DNA of 64,000 bases from Notolepis coatsorum (GCA_963971535.1 OZ020592.1:54691150-54755149), one strand, 5' to 3'. Shown: positions 46,994 through 59,286, numbered from the stretch's first letter. The notes: a model not told the origin generated them from the letters alone. Translations and numbers: made by a program.

Positions 46994-48940
46994 ATGACGT
47001 CTGACGAAGGGACCAGAGCCGCGCAGGAGATGGCGGCGAAGATGGAGGAGCTGCAAGAGAAGTGCCAGACGCAGATGGCACTACTGAAACAGCAGGCCGA
47101 AACCGTGAAGGAGTTGACCGAGCAGGCACTCCAGGAGAAGCGGTACGTTCAGGTGGCTCTGCGGGAGCAAAGAGACAGCTCAGACGCCACCACCGAAGTG
47201 AAGAAGGAGGGCACGGAGGCCATGGAGGAGCTGACCGCCCAGGTGAAGGCCCTGGCGGACAAAGCCCATCGGCAAGCAGGTCTCCTAGACCGACAGGCGC
47301 TGGCCCTGGAACAGACACAAGCCGCCCTCAACAGGGAGGGCCGTGAATCCTGCTTGCCCCCCTCACAGACCGTGTATGTCCAGCGGGACCGGAAATGCAG
47401 CGAGTTTGGAGGAGGAAGGGAGAGAGGAGAGTCGCCGGTGGAGGACTGGATCCGAGAAATGAAGGCCCATTTCCGGAACAGCAGAGTGCCCTGTGATGAG
47501 CAGGCGGAGTGCATACAGCAGCACTTAAAGGGCGAGGCAAGGCGGACGGTGCGCTTTGTCCTGGAGGGAACCGCCCCAGGACCGGACGCCCTGTTTCGCG
47601 TACTAAAGGAGACGTACGGAGACAAGACCCCAGTCAGTGTCCGCCTGGGAGAGTTCCTCGACCGCCGACAATCTGATGGGGAGAGCATACGGGAGTTTGC
47701 ATATGACCTGCAAGAGCGGATGCGGCGCATTCAGGACAGAGACCCCAGACAGGTCCCTGACCCCGCAGTCCGGCTACGGGAGCAGTTCGCGCTCGGCCTG
47801 AGGGACGAGGTGCTGAGACGGGAGATGAGGAGGCGCGGGAGAGAGGACGGGGAACGGACGTTTATCGACCTGATGATGGAGGTGATAGACTGGTCCGAGG
47901 AAGAGATGGTCCTGGGCCCCACGAGGAGTCCCGCCCGAGGCATGATTCAGGCCGCCGCCGCAGAGGGACGCAAAACCCCTCCCCTCACCGACCCCCTCCA
48001 TGAGTCGATCAGACAGCTGTTCGCCGGCCAAGAGCGGTTGAGCGCGCATCAGGAACAGCTGTTTCAGGCCTTGCAGCAGGAGCGAGACCCGCCCCCGAGA
48101 GGCGCCGCTGGGCGGCGACCTAGGCGAGACGTGCCCGCAACCTCGCGGGGTATGCCCAGGCGAGATGAGGTCGGGAGGTTGATATGCTACACCAGCGAAC
48201 AGCCGGGCCATATCGCCAGAGATTGCCCCTGCCCCGTCGGTGGGCCACGCCTCGCCCCTGACCCCGCTCCCGAAGCACCGGGCCCGTCGGCGCTCCGACC
48301 TGGGTTGCAAAGTGCGATCGACGCCATCGCGACGAACACCGTCAACCCAGCCGCCGAGAGCTCAGAGGAGCAGAAGGTACACTGGGTGTGCTTCACTCTA
48401 GATGTACGCATAGATGGCGTGGATACCCGTTGCCTGGTCGACACCGGAGCCGAGGTGACGACGGTATCAGAAAGCCACTTCATGCAAAACTCCCCAAAGC
48501 GCCGGCTGACCTCCGCTAACTGGATCACCCTCACAGCCGCCAACGGTTTGGAGATCCCTGTGGTGGGGTGCCTGTACGCAGAGGTGAAGTGTTTGGAGAT
48601 GACGTTCACAGACAAGTGTATCTTCATCGTCAAGGACGACCCCCTCCGAGGACTCGCGAGAGACGCGGTCCAGGGACTTCTGGGGATGAATGTGCTCGGC
48701 GGAGTGGACGGTCTCTTCCACGGGATGAAGGGGATGCGCCCCACCCGTAGTTATCGCCCCAACTCCAAAGATGTCGCCCTTAGCCACGTTGTGGTAGTCC
48801 ACCACCAACCCGGCGGGGTCAGCCGGGAGGCCGACGCCCCGTTATGCACGACAAAGAGGTCGGAACCGGAGGTGGAGGACACCGAGAGGGGCTTCCTCAC
48901 CGTCACGGCTCCCATCCCGTACTCCCCGGACGAATGGTGA
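46994..48940 (+). CDS. Gag-protease frame of the Gypsy-like element
   Basis: 648 codons. Residues about 10-115 form a charged coiled-coil-like region (MEELQEKCQTQMALLKQQAE). Residues about 145-290 form a retrotransposon capsid domain of the PNMA/Gypsy Gag type (WIREMKAHFRNSRVPCDEQA, then DGESIREFAYDLQERMRRIQ). A basic linker follows, and then a nucleocapsid-like zinc-knuckle region near residue 400 (QPGHIARDC). At about residue 475 lies the retropepsin motif CLVDTGAEVTTV. The Gag would assemble a capsid and the protease would cleave it. The frame is open; downstream there is no polymerase. The start is chosen as the first ATG after the primer-site region. Confidence 0.85.
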   Translation: MTSDEGTRAAQEMAAKMEELQEKCQTQMALLKQQAETVKELTEQALQEKRYVQVALREQRDSSDATTEVKKEGTEAMEELTAQVKALADKAHRQAGLLDRQALALEQTQAALNREGRESCLPPSQTVYVQRDRKCSEFGGGRERGESPVEDWIREMKAHFRNSRVPCDEQAECIQQHLKGEARRTVRFVLEGTAPGPDALFRVLKETYGDKTPVSVRLGEFLDRRQSDGESIREFAYDLQERMRRIQDRDPRQVPDPAVRLREQFALGLRDEVLRREMRRRGREDGERTFIDLMMEVIDWSEEEMVLGPTRSPARGMIQAAAAEGRKTPPLTDPLHESIRQLFAGQERLSAHQEQLFQALQQERDPPPRGAAGRRPRRDVPATSRGMPRRDEVGRLICYTSEQPGHIARDCPCPVGGPRLAPDPAPEAPGPSALRPGLQSAIDAIATNTVNPAAESSEEQKVHWVCFTLDVRIDGVDTRCLVDTGAEVTTVSESHFMQNSPKRRLTSANWITLTAANGLEIPVVGCLYAEVKCLEMTFTDKCIFIVKDDPLRGLARDAVQGLLGMNVLGGVDGLFHGMKGMRPTRSYRPNSKDVALSHVVVVHHQPGGVSREADAPLCTTKRSEPEVEDTERGFLTVTAPIPYSPDEW

Positions 48941-49079
48941 TCCAGAAGAGGAACCACGGGTACGACTGGGTGGAGATGCGGTGACTTCAGGCGGAAGGGC
49001 CCCAGTTGGAACCAGTGCAGTCCGAGGGATCCAGCCCCCTAAGACCCCGTTCGATCGGCAACAGGGGCAGAAAGGGCCT

Positions 49080-50175
49080 GACAGGAGAGAGCCTGAAGAG
49101 AAAGAGCCTGACCAGAGAGAGCCGGAGAGAGAGCCCGACAGGAGGGGGTCTGAAAAGAGAAGGGCCGACCAGAGGGGGCCTGAACAGAGAGAGCCCGAAA
49201 GGAGAGGGCCTGAGGGGAGAGAGCCCAACAGGAGAGAGCCCAGCAGGAGAGAGTCCAACAGGGGAGAGCCTGACCAGAGAGAGCCGGACCGGAGGGGGTC
49301 TGAAACGAGAAAGGCCGACCGGAGGGGGTCTGGAACGAGAAAGGCCGACCAGAGGGGGTCTGAACAGAGAGAGCCCGCACGAAGAGGGCCTGACCGGAGA
49401 GAGCCTGAGAAGAAAGAGCCTGACCAGAGAGAGCAGGAGAGAAAGCCGGACCGGAGGGGTTCTGAAACGAGAAAGGCTGATCAGAGGGGGCCTGAACAGA
49501 GAGAGCCCGAACGGAGAGGGCCTGACATGAGAGAGCCTGAGGAGAAAGAGCCTGACCAGAGAGAGCCGGAGAGAGAGCCCGACAGGAGGGGGTCTGAAAA
49601 GAGAAGGGCCGACCAGAGGGGGCCTGAGCGGAGAGAGCCCAGCAGGAGAGAGCCTGACAGGAGGGAGCCTGACCAGAGAGACGGACAGGAGGTAGTCCGA
49701 AAGGAGAAAGGCCGACCAGAGGGGGTCTGAACAGAGAGAGGGGAGAGAGCCCAACAGGAGAGAGCCCGACAGGAGAGAGCCCGACAGGAGAGGGCCTGAA
49801 AGGAGAAATCCCGAACGGAGAGGGCCTGACAGGAGATAGCCTGAGAAGAGAGAGCCCGACAGGAGAGAGCCTGACCAGAGAGAGACGGACAGGAGGGGGT
49901 CCGAAAGGAGAAAGGCCGACCAGAGAGGGCCTGAACAGAGAGAGCCCGAAAGGAGCGGGCCGGAGGGGAGAGAGCCCAACAGGAGAGAGCCCAACAAGAG
50001 GGGGCCTGAGCAGAGACAGCCCGAACGGAGGGGGCCTGACAGGAGAGGGCCTGAGACGAGAGAGCCCGACAGGAGAGAGCCTGACCAGGGAGAGCCGGAC
50101 AGGAGGGGGCCTGAAAGGAGGAAGGCTGACCAGAGAGGGCCCGAAAGGAGAGGGCCCGAGAGGAGAGAGCTTGAA
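49080..50175 (+). repeat. GA-rich tandem repeats coding Arg/Glu/Pro-type units
   Basis: About 1.1 kb of 15-18-bp units such as AGGAGAGAGCCTGACCAGAG. In one plus frame they read REPDQREPERE/PDRRGSEKR-like repeats. A higher-order unit of about 97 bp recurs (about 49082 and 49530). The period is a multiple of three and lacks stops, so long open frames appear on both strands, and the frames alone are poor evidence of coding. Confidence 0.9.
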
Positions 50176-50522
50176 GGGTTAGACCGGGATCTCCAGAGAC
50201 AGAACTACCACCGAGGTTTCCGGCCGAGGGGTTTCCCCCGCTCCCGGCTGGGGCGAGACAGAGAGGAGAACCAGGGAAACAAGTCGGAAGGAGGTCAAGG
50301 AGGCGAGGACAGTCCAGAGCAGGGGCCTCGTCTGCGTCCATACCGGCGCCGACGCTCACTGGCAGGTGTCAAGCCGGGCCCAGAGGGTGGCAATGGGAAC
50401 GTCGAGAGGACGTCAGGAGAGGTAGAATCAGGTCCCTCTGACGAGGATGGAGAAGACGGCGGAGACGGGGGCGAGGAGGGCGCCGCGGGCGGCCCCTCAG
50501 AGGCCTCGGCGGGTGAAGCCGT

Positions 50523-50784
50523 GGCCGAGGGCCTACCAACAGAGACAGACGAATCTGACACAGAAGCAGACGCAGGGGAGGTTGAACGAACCCGGCCCCA
50601 GAGAAGCACCAGAGGTCGGCTACCCGCTCGGTATCGCCAGGACTACGTGCTGGCCGAGGGCCTACCAACAGAGACAGACGAATCTGACGCAGAATCAGAT
50701 AAAGGGGAGGTTGGACGAACCCGGCCCCAGAGGAGCACCAGAGGTCGGCTACCCGCTCGGTATCGCCAGGACTACGTGCTGTAG
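50523..50784 (+). repeat. Duplicated 129-bp block coding an RPQR...DYVL segment
   Basis: Two direct copies (50523-50651, 50652-50780), each reading EGLPTETDESD...RTRPQRSTRGRLPARYRQDYVL in pieces. The second ends at a stop. The first half is acidic and the second basic. Similar short basic motifs close the Pol of some fish retroelements, so this may be a relic C-terminus. Confidence 0.8.
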
Positions 50785-50904
50785 AGTGTGTGAAACTAAT
50801 GAAACAATGTGTGAAACTGTTGGTCTAAGGACTGTTTTCATGTCATTAAACTGGTTTCATTGAGTAACTTGCAGAGGACTTGGCAAGTTTAAAGTGGGGG
50901 GAAA

Positions 50905-51455
50905 TGTAGCAGCCTGAATATTCTACTAAGTATTCAGAAGTGCTAACTAACTGTTACTTTCCCTGTGTGTGTATAACGTGTGATAAACAGTGTTCCTTTG
51001 GATAGCTCGCCCAGTCTAATAACGAGGTGAGGTGCTACTCTTCTCCGGCTTCAGTATGGATCACTAACAATAACATTGAAGCACCTTTTCCCTTTCTGGA
51101 GTGGTCCTAGAGTGGGATCAGTGGCGGTTGCCAGCAGGGGGCGAAGTGGCAGTGGTGGCAGGTGGAGCGGAGGAGAGAGGAAAGCAACGAGGAAGAGGGA
51201 GTTACCTGGGGGCGAGAGGACCAGGAAGCTCTCTTCGGCAGTGGACTTGACCGTGAACAGTCGCAGTCACAGCGGGCGTGTGCTCTGGAAGAGCCCGGTT
51301 GCAGAAGTTATGAGGAGAGCCCCGTTGGAACGAGCAACGGGTGATAAGAAGTACTTGCTAGTTGACGGGTTATCCGAGAAGTACCAGCGATAGTGTGTGA
51401 GTAAGCGATACAGAACGAAGGACTAACGTCTAGAGTTAACGGGACTAACGTCTAT
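50905..51455 (+). repeat. 3' LTR of the Gypsy-like element, first part
   Basis: It starts TGTAGCAGCCTGAATATTCT directly after the purine tract. It is interrupted at TCTAT (51451-51455) by the BEL1 insertion. Confidence 0.95.
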
Positions 51456-52768
51456 TGTTGTGAAGGGCCAGATTAAAACTGAGAATCTGCCTTTATTGTT
51501 TGATATACTTTGTATATTATTTATATATACATGGAATATCCCTTTACCTGCGTTCAAACCAGAGTAATATTCGCTCTCCTTATTGGACAGCGCCCCTAGG
51601 CGCCAGCTCGCAAGCCCCCAACGTCAGGTTCAAAGACAAGTTCAGGCATGTCAGAACATGCCCGGAGACAGCGTATTGATACCAGACAAAGACTGCGGTT
51701 TGGGACTAGAAAATCACTTAAGTATATATACAGCGCAAGGTGCGCACAGCAGTACCTTACCCCACCTTACCCCGAGCACCTGCTTGTCCATCTAAACAAG
51801 CCAACGTAGTTCATCGTGGTGAAGTGAGCAACTCGTGCGTTGAGAACATGTGCGAATAGAATAGTAAAGTGTCAGAGTTTAATGCAGTAACATCAAGTTC
51901 GACCTAATCTAATGTGAAGTAAATAGTCGTTCATTTATTGTATATCGTGCGGCCACAGTTCGTTTGTGTGTAGCATTACCCAGCGGTTCGTCGTGTTTTA
52001 GCTAGTGTACCTTAGCCAGGGTGTGTGGCCTAAATACGTCGCCCACACCCGAGGAGGCCTAGTCGGAGAACCGTTGGACATGTGCACAGGAGAACCAGCG
52101 TCGGCGATTGCAGAACCATTACCGGTTGGATTATATTGATTTGGAACGTGTTACCCGGAGAAGAGCCTTGTTGATTATCACTATCGTTTGGGATTCAACC
52201 TCGTGAGGATTACAACTCGGGCTGGCCTCGTGGACAGAGGCTGGCTAGCTGTCATCAGTGCTATCGAGCATTTGGATTACAACTATTGCTTTGCTGCTGA
52301 TCGTGGGATTTACAAGGACCGACTCCTGTACGTGGAGTCTCTTTATTCTTCATTGAATCAGACTGAGTATCCGAACATTCCTCTACCCTCCAGGCCTTAC
52401 ACCCCGGAGGGAACCCATTGTCTCCAGGCGGTACCAGCGTTGCCTTCTATAGTTGCTATTATACGACAGGTGGTGTCAACTTAGACCCATCGTAGGATTC
52501 CTGCTATTCTTAGTGACTCATGCTATTGACTGACTTTACGCATATTCTTCGCCATACAAGCGCGACCCTAATTCTCATTCTGTAGCCTAATGTTGCATAA
52601 TAATAAAATACCCTCAAATACTATTTCTTTGTCAATGCCGTGTTCTTGTGAGTGTTCACCATCTATATTTGATGTACTGTCTGGCCAGTAATTAAAGTAC
52701 ATAACTAGCAGTGGTTTAATCTATCACAATCTTTAATACAGTCAGGGTTTTGTAACCCCTCAGTTACA
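51456..52768 (+). repeat. 5' LTR of BEL1
   Basis: 1313 bp, with a TATATATA box near 51722-51730 and an AATAAA signal near 52601-52608. Confidence 0.95.
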
Positions 52769-52770
52769 AT

Positions 52771-52787
52771 TGGTCCTTCGAGCCGGA
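52771..52787 (+). promoter_or_regulatory. Primer binding site of BEL1 (tRNA-Tyr)
   Basis: TGGTCCTTCGAGCCGGA, 2 nt after the LTR. It is identical to the BEL2 site and complementary to the tRNA-Tyr 3' end. Confidence 0.85.
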
Positions 52788-52826
52788 GGGTATCAGTGTA
52801 ATATTTAATATAATATTAATATTGAC

Positions 52827-53042
52827 ATGGCCAGCGGTGAACACTCTCCAAGCGGCTCCCCTAAGCTAGAACGCCCGCAGCGCAAACGTCAGCTACCTCC
52901 ATATCTGGAGGACTTCGCTTTCGTTCTACCCCCTAGCTTATCTAAACAGACGTTAAATACGGATAAATCGGATCGTTTAAGCATGTCCAATCCTATCGAC
53001 TTGGCGACCCTGCCAGTAGAGACCCCAGTGGGTTCAAACTAA
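52827..53042 (+). CDS. Short leader frame of BEL1
   Basis: 71 codons, starting MASGEHSPSGSPKLERPQRK and containing RPQRKRQLPPYLEDFAF. The equivalent place in BEL2 holds a clearly related frame, and similarity covers both ends (MSNP... near the close). It is basic and proline-rich with no known domain. It lies 27 bp upstream of the gag region. Confidence 0.65.
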   Translation: MASGEHSPSGSPKLERPQRKRQLPPYLEDFAFVLPPSLSKQTLNTDKSDRLSMSNPIDLATLPVETPVGSN

Positions 53043-53069
53043 ACTGACTTAGCTCACGGGGGGGACCAA

Positions 53070-56000
53070 GTGGGACATGACGTGACTATACCTCCAGACA
53101 GCGTCACCAGGATAGACCCCGGAGCGCTCCAGGATAAAGAAAGCGCTCCAGGGATAGAACCCGACACACAACCAAGAGAAGAGTACCGCGCCCAGGAGAT
53201 AGACCTCGGAGCGCGCCAGGAGAACAATTCTCCAACAAGCCCTGTCAGCACCCGATCACCTCCGTCAGTGTCATCCCCCAGGGAGGCGGACCAGAGACTG
53301 GCGCAAGCCTTGACCGTCACGCTGACAGCCTCAACCGAAAAAGACCGACTCCAGGGTGAGCGTGACCGGCTTCAAGCAAAGACGCTTAGTGAGCGCGAAC
53401 ACTCTGCCACGGAACGAGAGCACCTTCACGCGCAACTCCAAGCACAAGCACTTAGTGAGCGCAAACACTCTGCTACGGAACGAGAGCGCCTCCGGGCGCA
53501 ACAATTAAGTGAGCGCGAACACTCTGCCGTGGAACGAGAGCGCCTCCAGGCTCAACAAATGAGCGAGCGCGAACAACGAGAGCGCCTCCAGGCGCAACAA
53601 TTAAGCGAGCGCGAACACTCTGCAGCGGAACGAGAGCGCCTCCAAGCGCAAGCCCTTAGTGAGCGCGAACACTCTGCAACGGAACGAGATTGCCTCCAGG
53701 CGCAACAACGGAGTGAGGACGACCGCATCAGACTGGAGGAGAGGCGCCTTCAGACGGAAGAGAACATCGAACGAGACCGCGCCAATGCACACCGCGACGG
53801 CGCCAATGCGCAGCGCGAAGCAGAGCGCGACCGGCTGCAGGCGCAGATGATAGAACAATTGATCGCCAGGGCGACACCCCCTCTCTCCGCACGGAGCTCC
53901 CGGAGATCATCACGACAAGGGTCTAGGGCACCTTCCCCTACCCGACAAAGCTACCCGGGACCCGGCCAACAGGAGGAACCTGTCTACGTCTCCGAGCCCC
54001 CTCCCCGACCGGTCCATACGAGACCCAGCCAACGGGAAGAACCGGCCTACGTCGCCGAGAGACTAACTAGGAGACTCCAGGACCTAGAGGAGGAAGAGGA
54101 GGGATATCAAGCCCACCAGCACGAAAATACTTTGGACCAGGAGGCCCAGTACAGCCCCGACTTCAGCCCCGAGTCACTGCACTACAAACCCCCGACCCAA
54201 CTCAAGGGTGAGTTTGACGTACAGTCAGCACCGAGGAACAGCACCTGGGGACCCGGCCTCTGGTACCCACCAAGTACTAACCCACGACCACACGTACGGG
54301 GAGACTCGCCCAGGAGGCCTCTTCCCCTACGCTCACCAATGTACCAGCCATCCATGGCATCTTACCTTGGCACACCGACGTTCCCAGACTTTACGCGCGA
54401 GGACAGAGCACAGTACACGGAATTACGCATGTGTTTGGAGACTATGATGTCCGATGTCCAGGACGAGTCGTACAAATATGCCATCCTCCTCAAGCATCTC
54501 AAGGTGCCCAGAGCGCATAACATAGCGCTGGCATATTCCAACTCAAGCACCCCATACTCCGCGGCTCTGGTGGCCCTCGACGCGCGCTATGGACGCATAT
54601 GGGATTACGTGATCCAAGAAATACAAGATATCGACCGCCTCCCCCCAGCCAAAGACAATAGAGCACTGGATGACCTCTCTATCAAGGTACAATCCCTCGT
54701 GGGGATGCTGGGGTCCCAAAAAGAGAAGGGGAGATATGAACTGTATGCAAATTCTAATGTAGAGCGGATACTGGAGAAGCTCCCTCCAGCCCGCCAAGAA
54801 CGTTTTCGGCGGCAGAGAGACCACCGTGACCCCAACGGCCCAGAGCCATCCCTCCTAGACCTGGCTGCTTTCCTCGCAAGGGAAATTAGCAGTCTACGAC
54901 TGGACACATTCGTGTGGAGTGGCTCTAGCCCAAGAGATGGACCTCGGAGGTCCAACGATAACCGCCGGTCAGTGACAGTTATGCACCAGGCCGAGTCAGT
55001 GCCGCAGCACAAGAACCACAGCACCCCCCACGCGAAGGGGAAGTGGAAGATTGTATGCCAGTACTGTGAAAATGAACATTGGCTGTCTCAATGTGACACC
55101 TTCAAGAAGCTGACCGCTGACGAGGTGAGTCAGTGGATCAAAGCCAACCGCCGCTGCTTCCGCTGCGCGCGCAGCCATGTGGCAGCTGAGTGCCGCCTAA
55201 AGAAAAGATGCAGCAAGTGCGACGGCGCCCACTTGGAGGTCCTACACGACAGCAACAAGAAGAAACCCGTACCCCCAAGCAGCTCGAGAGTGAACGTCAT
55301 ATACATAGACCCTGCGAAGAGCGGGAGCTCCCGAGTGCTCTTGAAGGTGGTCCGAGTGCTCTTAAGCTACGAGGACAAGGTCATGGACACTTACGCCGTC
55401 CTAGATGATGGGTCAGAAAAGACTCTCCTCCTCGCATCCGCCGCAGCCCGGCTGGGTCTGCGGGGGAACGAAGAAACAATGACAATCCGTACCATTAGAA
55501 GAGACCTAAAGACCATAAAGGGTGAAAATGTCTCCTTCACGATAGCAGCGGTCGAGCAGCCCGAGAAGCAGTATAGCATCACTAACGCCTTCACCAGCCA
55601 CGACATAGGCCTGTCACAGTACACCTACCCCATCCCAAAGCTGATGGAGAAATACGTGCACCTACGTCAACTACCTATACCGCTCATCGACGACGCCACC
55701 CCGACCCTGCTCATAGGATCCGACCACGCACACCTCATCGTCCCAACGGACCGGGTCCACATCGGGCCCAGAGGCTGTCCAGCAGCAGTCGAGACCTGCC
55801 TGGGTTGGACACTACAAGGCCCCCTCTCCGGGTCTTCCAACCGACCGACAGCCCCTTGCTGCCTCTACACGAGGATAAACGAAGACGACACCACCCTCTT
55901 GCAGCACGTCGAGAGGCTATGGACATTAGACGCGATGCCCTTTAAGAATGAAAAGAAACTCGTTCGCTCAAAGGAAGACACTTATGCCATAGCCCTCCTC

Positions 56001-59000
56001 GAGCAGAAGACAAAGAGAGTCGAGGTCAACGGAGTGATGAGATACGCAACTCCACTCTTGAGGCGAGAGGGTATGCCCACCCTCCACGCCTCAAGAGAAG
56101 CGACAGAGCGATATCTACTGAACACCGAGCGGCGTCTAGCCAAAGACCCCACTCAAGCCACTGTGTACCGCGCTGAGATCGACAAGCTGATCACAGCGGG
56201 ACACATAAAGAAAATTGACATTCAAGAGGCCGACCAGACGACTGAATCCTGGTACGTGCCCCACCACAAGGTCCACCACAACGGCAAGGATCGCATTGTA
56301 TTCAACTGCAGCTACCAGATCGGACTACAGAACCTGAATAAAGAACTCTTGCCCGGCCCGACACTCGGCCCCTCTCTCCTCGGCGTACTACTACGTTTCC
56401 GCCAAGACAAGGTGGCCATCAGCGGCGACATCAAAGGGATGTTCCTGCAGGTGTGACTAGTGGAGGAGGACAAGCCCCTGCTGCGGTTCCTATGGAGAGA
56501 GAGGATCAACGATGAGCAACCATCCATCTACCAATGGGAGGTCCTCCCCTTCGGCACCACATGCAGCCCATGCTGTGCTACGTTCGCACTTCAAAAACAT
56601 GTGACAGAAGACCCTGAAGCTGACGAGGAGGTCAGACAAAGTGTAGAGAGGAGTTTCTACGTGGACAACTGTCTGCAAAGCGTCTTGACGCCAGAAGAAG
56701 CCGAAGCCCTCCTGCTCAAGCTCCGCGCCTCACTGATCAAAGGCGGCTTTGATCTCCGGCAGTGGGCCAGCAGTGACCCTCAAGTACTTCGCAGCCTCTC
56801 CCCAGAGACAAAGGCAGCAAGCAGCGAGACCTGGATGGCGACCACCCCAGGTGAAGCACAGGAAACGACATTGGGCCTAGTCTGGCGCTTCAAAACAGAC
56901 TCGCTCCATTACAAATACACACCCCTGACCCCGGAGCAGGGAAGGTCGACCCCTCTACCGACCACCAGACGGAGCGTATACAGAACACTCGCAAGTCAAT
57001 ACGACCCGCTGGGGTGTATCCTACCTTACACCACTCGGGCGAAAATGATTGTACGAGAGCTGTGGGACAAGGAACAGGGCTGGGACGACCCCATACCCGA
57101 CCACCTAGCTTCCACCTGGAGAGAGTGGGAGAGAGAAAATGTGAACATACGCCGGAGCTACCTCCCACCCACAGTGCGGCTGGAGACGTGCCAGATGGAC
57201 CTGCACGTCTTCAGTGACGCCTCGGAAGTGGCCTACGGTTCGGTGGCTTACTTGCGGGCCCGAGAGGAGGGAGGAGAAATACACACAGCCTTCATCCTGG
57301 CTCGCTCAAGGATAGCCCCCCGCAAGCAACAATCGATCCCGCATCTAGAGCTCTGCGCAGCTCTGGTAGGTGCGCAACTCGCCACGTTAATCCAACGTGA
57401 ACTCACCATCCCGGTGCAAAGAACAATCTTGTGGTCAGACTCCATGACCGTACTCACATGGATCCAGTCCGATTCTTGTAGATACAAGGTCTTCGTGGGA
57501 GTCAGAATCACAGAGATTCAAGACCTGGTAGGATCAGCGTGCTGGAGGTACGTGGACACGAAACAGAACCCAGCCGATGTCATCACACGGGGGATGTCCC
57601 TAGATGACCTCACACGTCCCAATATCTATAGTGACGGTCCTGAGTTCCTCAAGCTCCCGGAGGAGGAGTGGCCTACCCCCACCCCACGGGAGGCTAGTCA
57701 AGAGGAGGCAGAGATCAAGAAATCTATGTTCTGTGGGTTGACGCACATCCCAGTCCCCACTGACCCTAACATAGACGACTGCCTCACCTTTGAGAGTGCG
57801 CAGCTAAAAACATTCCTGTGGCACCACCCTGAGGTTCCCCCCACTACAGACATTGACGCATCGAACTACGCAGAGGCAGAACTCCTTCTGCTACAGCGAG
57901 CCCAAAGAGACTCGTTCCCCGACGAGCTAGACTGCCTGCAGGGAACAAAGCCAATCCCTTCAGACAGCAGACTGCTCCACTTGGCCCCTGAGCGCGACAC
58001 CCATGGCCTCATCAGGGTGGGTGGTCGTCTGAGACGGGCCCCGGACTTAACGGATGACGTCAAGTTTCCTATAGTCCTCAACAGCCGACACAAGGTCACT
58101 GAGCTCATCATAAAGAAATACTACGAGGATGTGCACCACGCTGGCGCAGAGAGAGTCTTCGCTGAGATCCGACGTCGTTATTGGATACTGCAAGGAAGAG
58201 AAGCAGTACGACGCTTCCAGCGGACCTGTCTAGACTGTCGCAAGTGGCGAGCACAGCCCAGTATACCCATGATGGCCGACCTGCCTCCCTGTCGCCTCCG
58301 ACTCGGCGAGAAGCCCTTTCACTCCACGGGCGTGGACTGCTTCGGCCCGCTCTACGTGAAGAAAGGAAGAGGGACAGAGAAGAGGTGGGGCATTGTATTC
58401 AAGTGCATGACCACCCGAGCAGTACACATAGAACTCCTTCCGACCATGAGTTCGGATTCATTCCTCATGTCCTTCCGGAGATTCACAGCACGAAGAGGAA
58501 AACCGTCTACGTTGTTGTCTGATCACGGGACAAACTTCAAAGGCGGAGAAAGAGAGTTGAGAGAGAGCTTCCAAGCCATGGGCCCAGAACTTAAGACCCA
58601 CCTCGCTCCCTATCAGATCGAATTCCAGTTTAACCCCCCGAACGCCCCTCACTTCGGGGGAACCTGGGAAAGAGAAGTACGTTCCATAAAGACAGCTCTG
58701 TACGCCGTGCTTGGGGCCCAGACCGTGGCGGAAGAAGTCCTCACGACAGTCCTCACGGAGATCGAGGGAGTATTGAACTCAAAGCCCCTCGGTTACGTCT
58801 CAAGTGATGTAGCAGATGTCGACCCAGTCACCCCCAACACTCTCTTGATGGGGCGGCTGGACCCTGCGCTTCCACAGACGGTGTACAGACCTGAAGAAGC
58901 GAACGGCCGAAGAATGTGGAGGTACAGTCAAATATTGTGTGTACAGAAGTGGGTAAAGGACAGAGACAACTTACAAGTGGACACAGTCGTTATGATCATA

Positions 59001-59192
59001 GACCAGTCACTACCCCGAGCTATGTGGCCGGCCGGCCGCGTAAGCAAAGTGATCACTGGTGCCGACGGAAAGGTCAGAGCGGCAGAAGTTATTGTCCAAG
59101 GGCGGACCTACACCCGACCCGTGGCGAGGCTGATAGAGTTGCTGAGGCTCCCTGACTCCCCTGATGACGATCATGACCCACTGACTTTGTAG
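53070..59192 (+). pseudogene. BEL/Pao gag-pol region of BEL1
   Basis: Domains in order by window position: Glu/Arg/Gln-rich coiled-coil repeats (53385-53710); Gag with [20 protein letters not shown] (54388-54830); three zinc knuckles such as [13 protein letters not shown] (55056-55250); A17-type protease with [12 protein letters not shown] (about 55390-55430); reverse transcriptase with [21 protein letters not shown] and YVDN (56240-56700); RNase H with FSDAS, LELCAAL and WSDS (57200-57500); the integrase zinc region with CLDCRKW (58130-58250); the integrase core with GVDCFGP, SDHGTNF and WEREVRSIK as the DDE set (58320-58720); and a DUF5641-like C-terminus (58960-59140). The family makes one polyprotein cut by its own protease. 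It is nearly whole, with about one break; treated as a fossil. Confidence 0.9.
53385..53710 (+). repeat. 54-bp coding repeats in BEL1 gag
   Basis: About six copies, one short, of an 18-residue unit QLSEREHSATERERLQAQ. The spacing and charge pattern suggest a long coiled coil. BEL2 has only one unit-like stretch at this place. Confidence 0.9.
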
Positions 59193-59286
59193 ACTGCCCT
59201 ACTTCCCACAACAGACATTGAGCAGTTGACTGGACTATTAATCTGTATCCCTTAACTAATTAGGTGCGGACTAATTAGGAGGCGGC

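Noticed and set aside
48987-49997. 336-codon minus-strand frame
   Set aside because: It is the reverse strand of a stop-free tandem repeat with a period divisible by three; its Leu/Ser/Pro repeats are a by-product.
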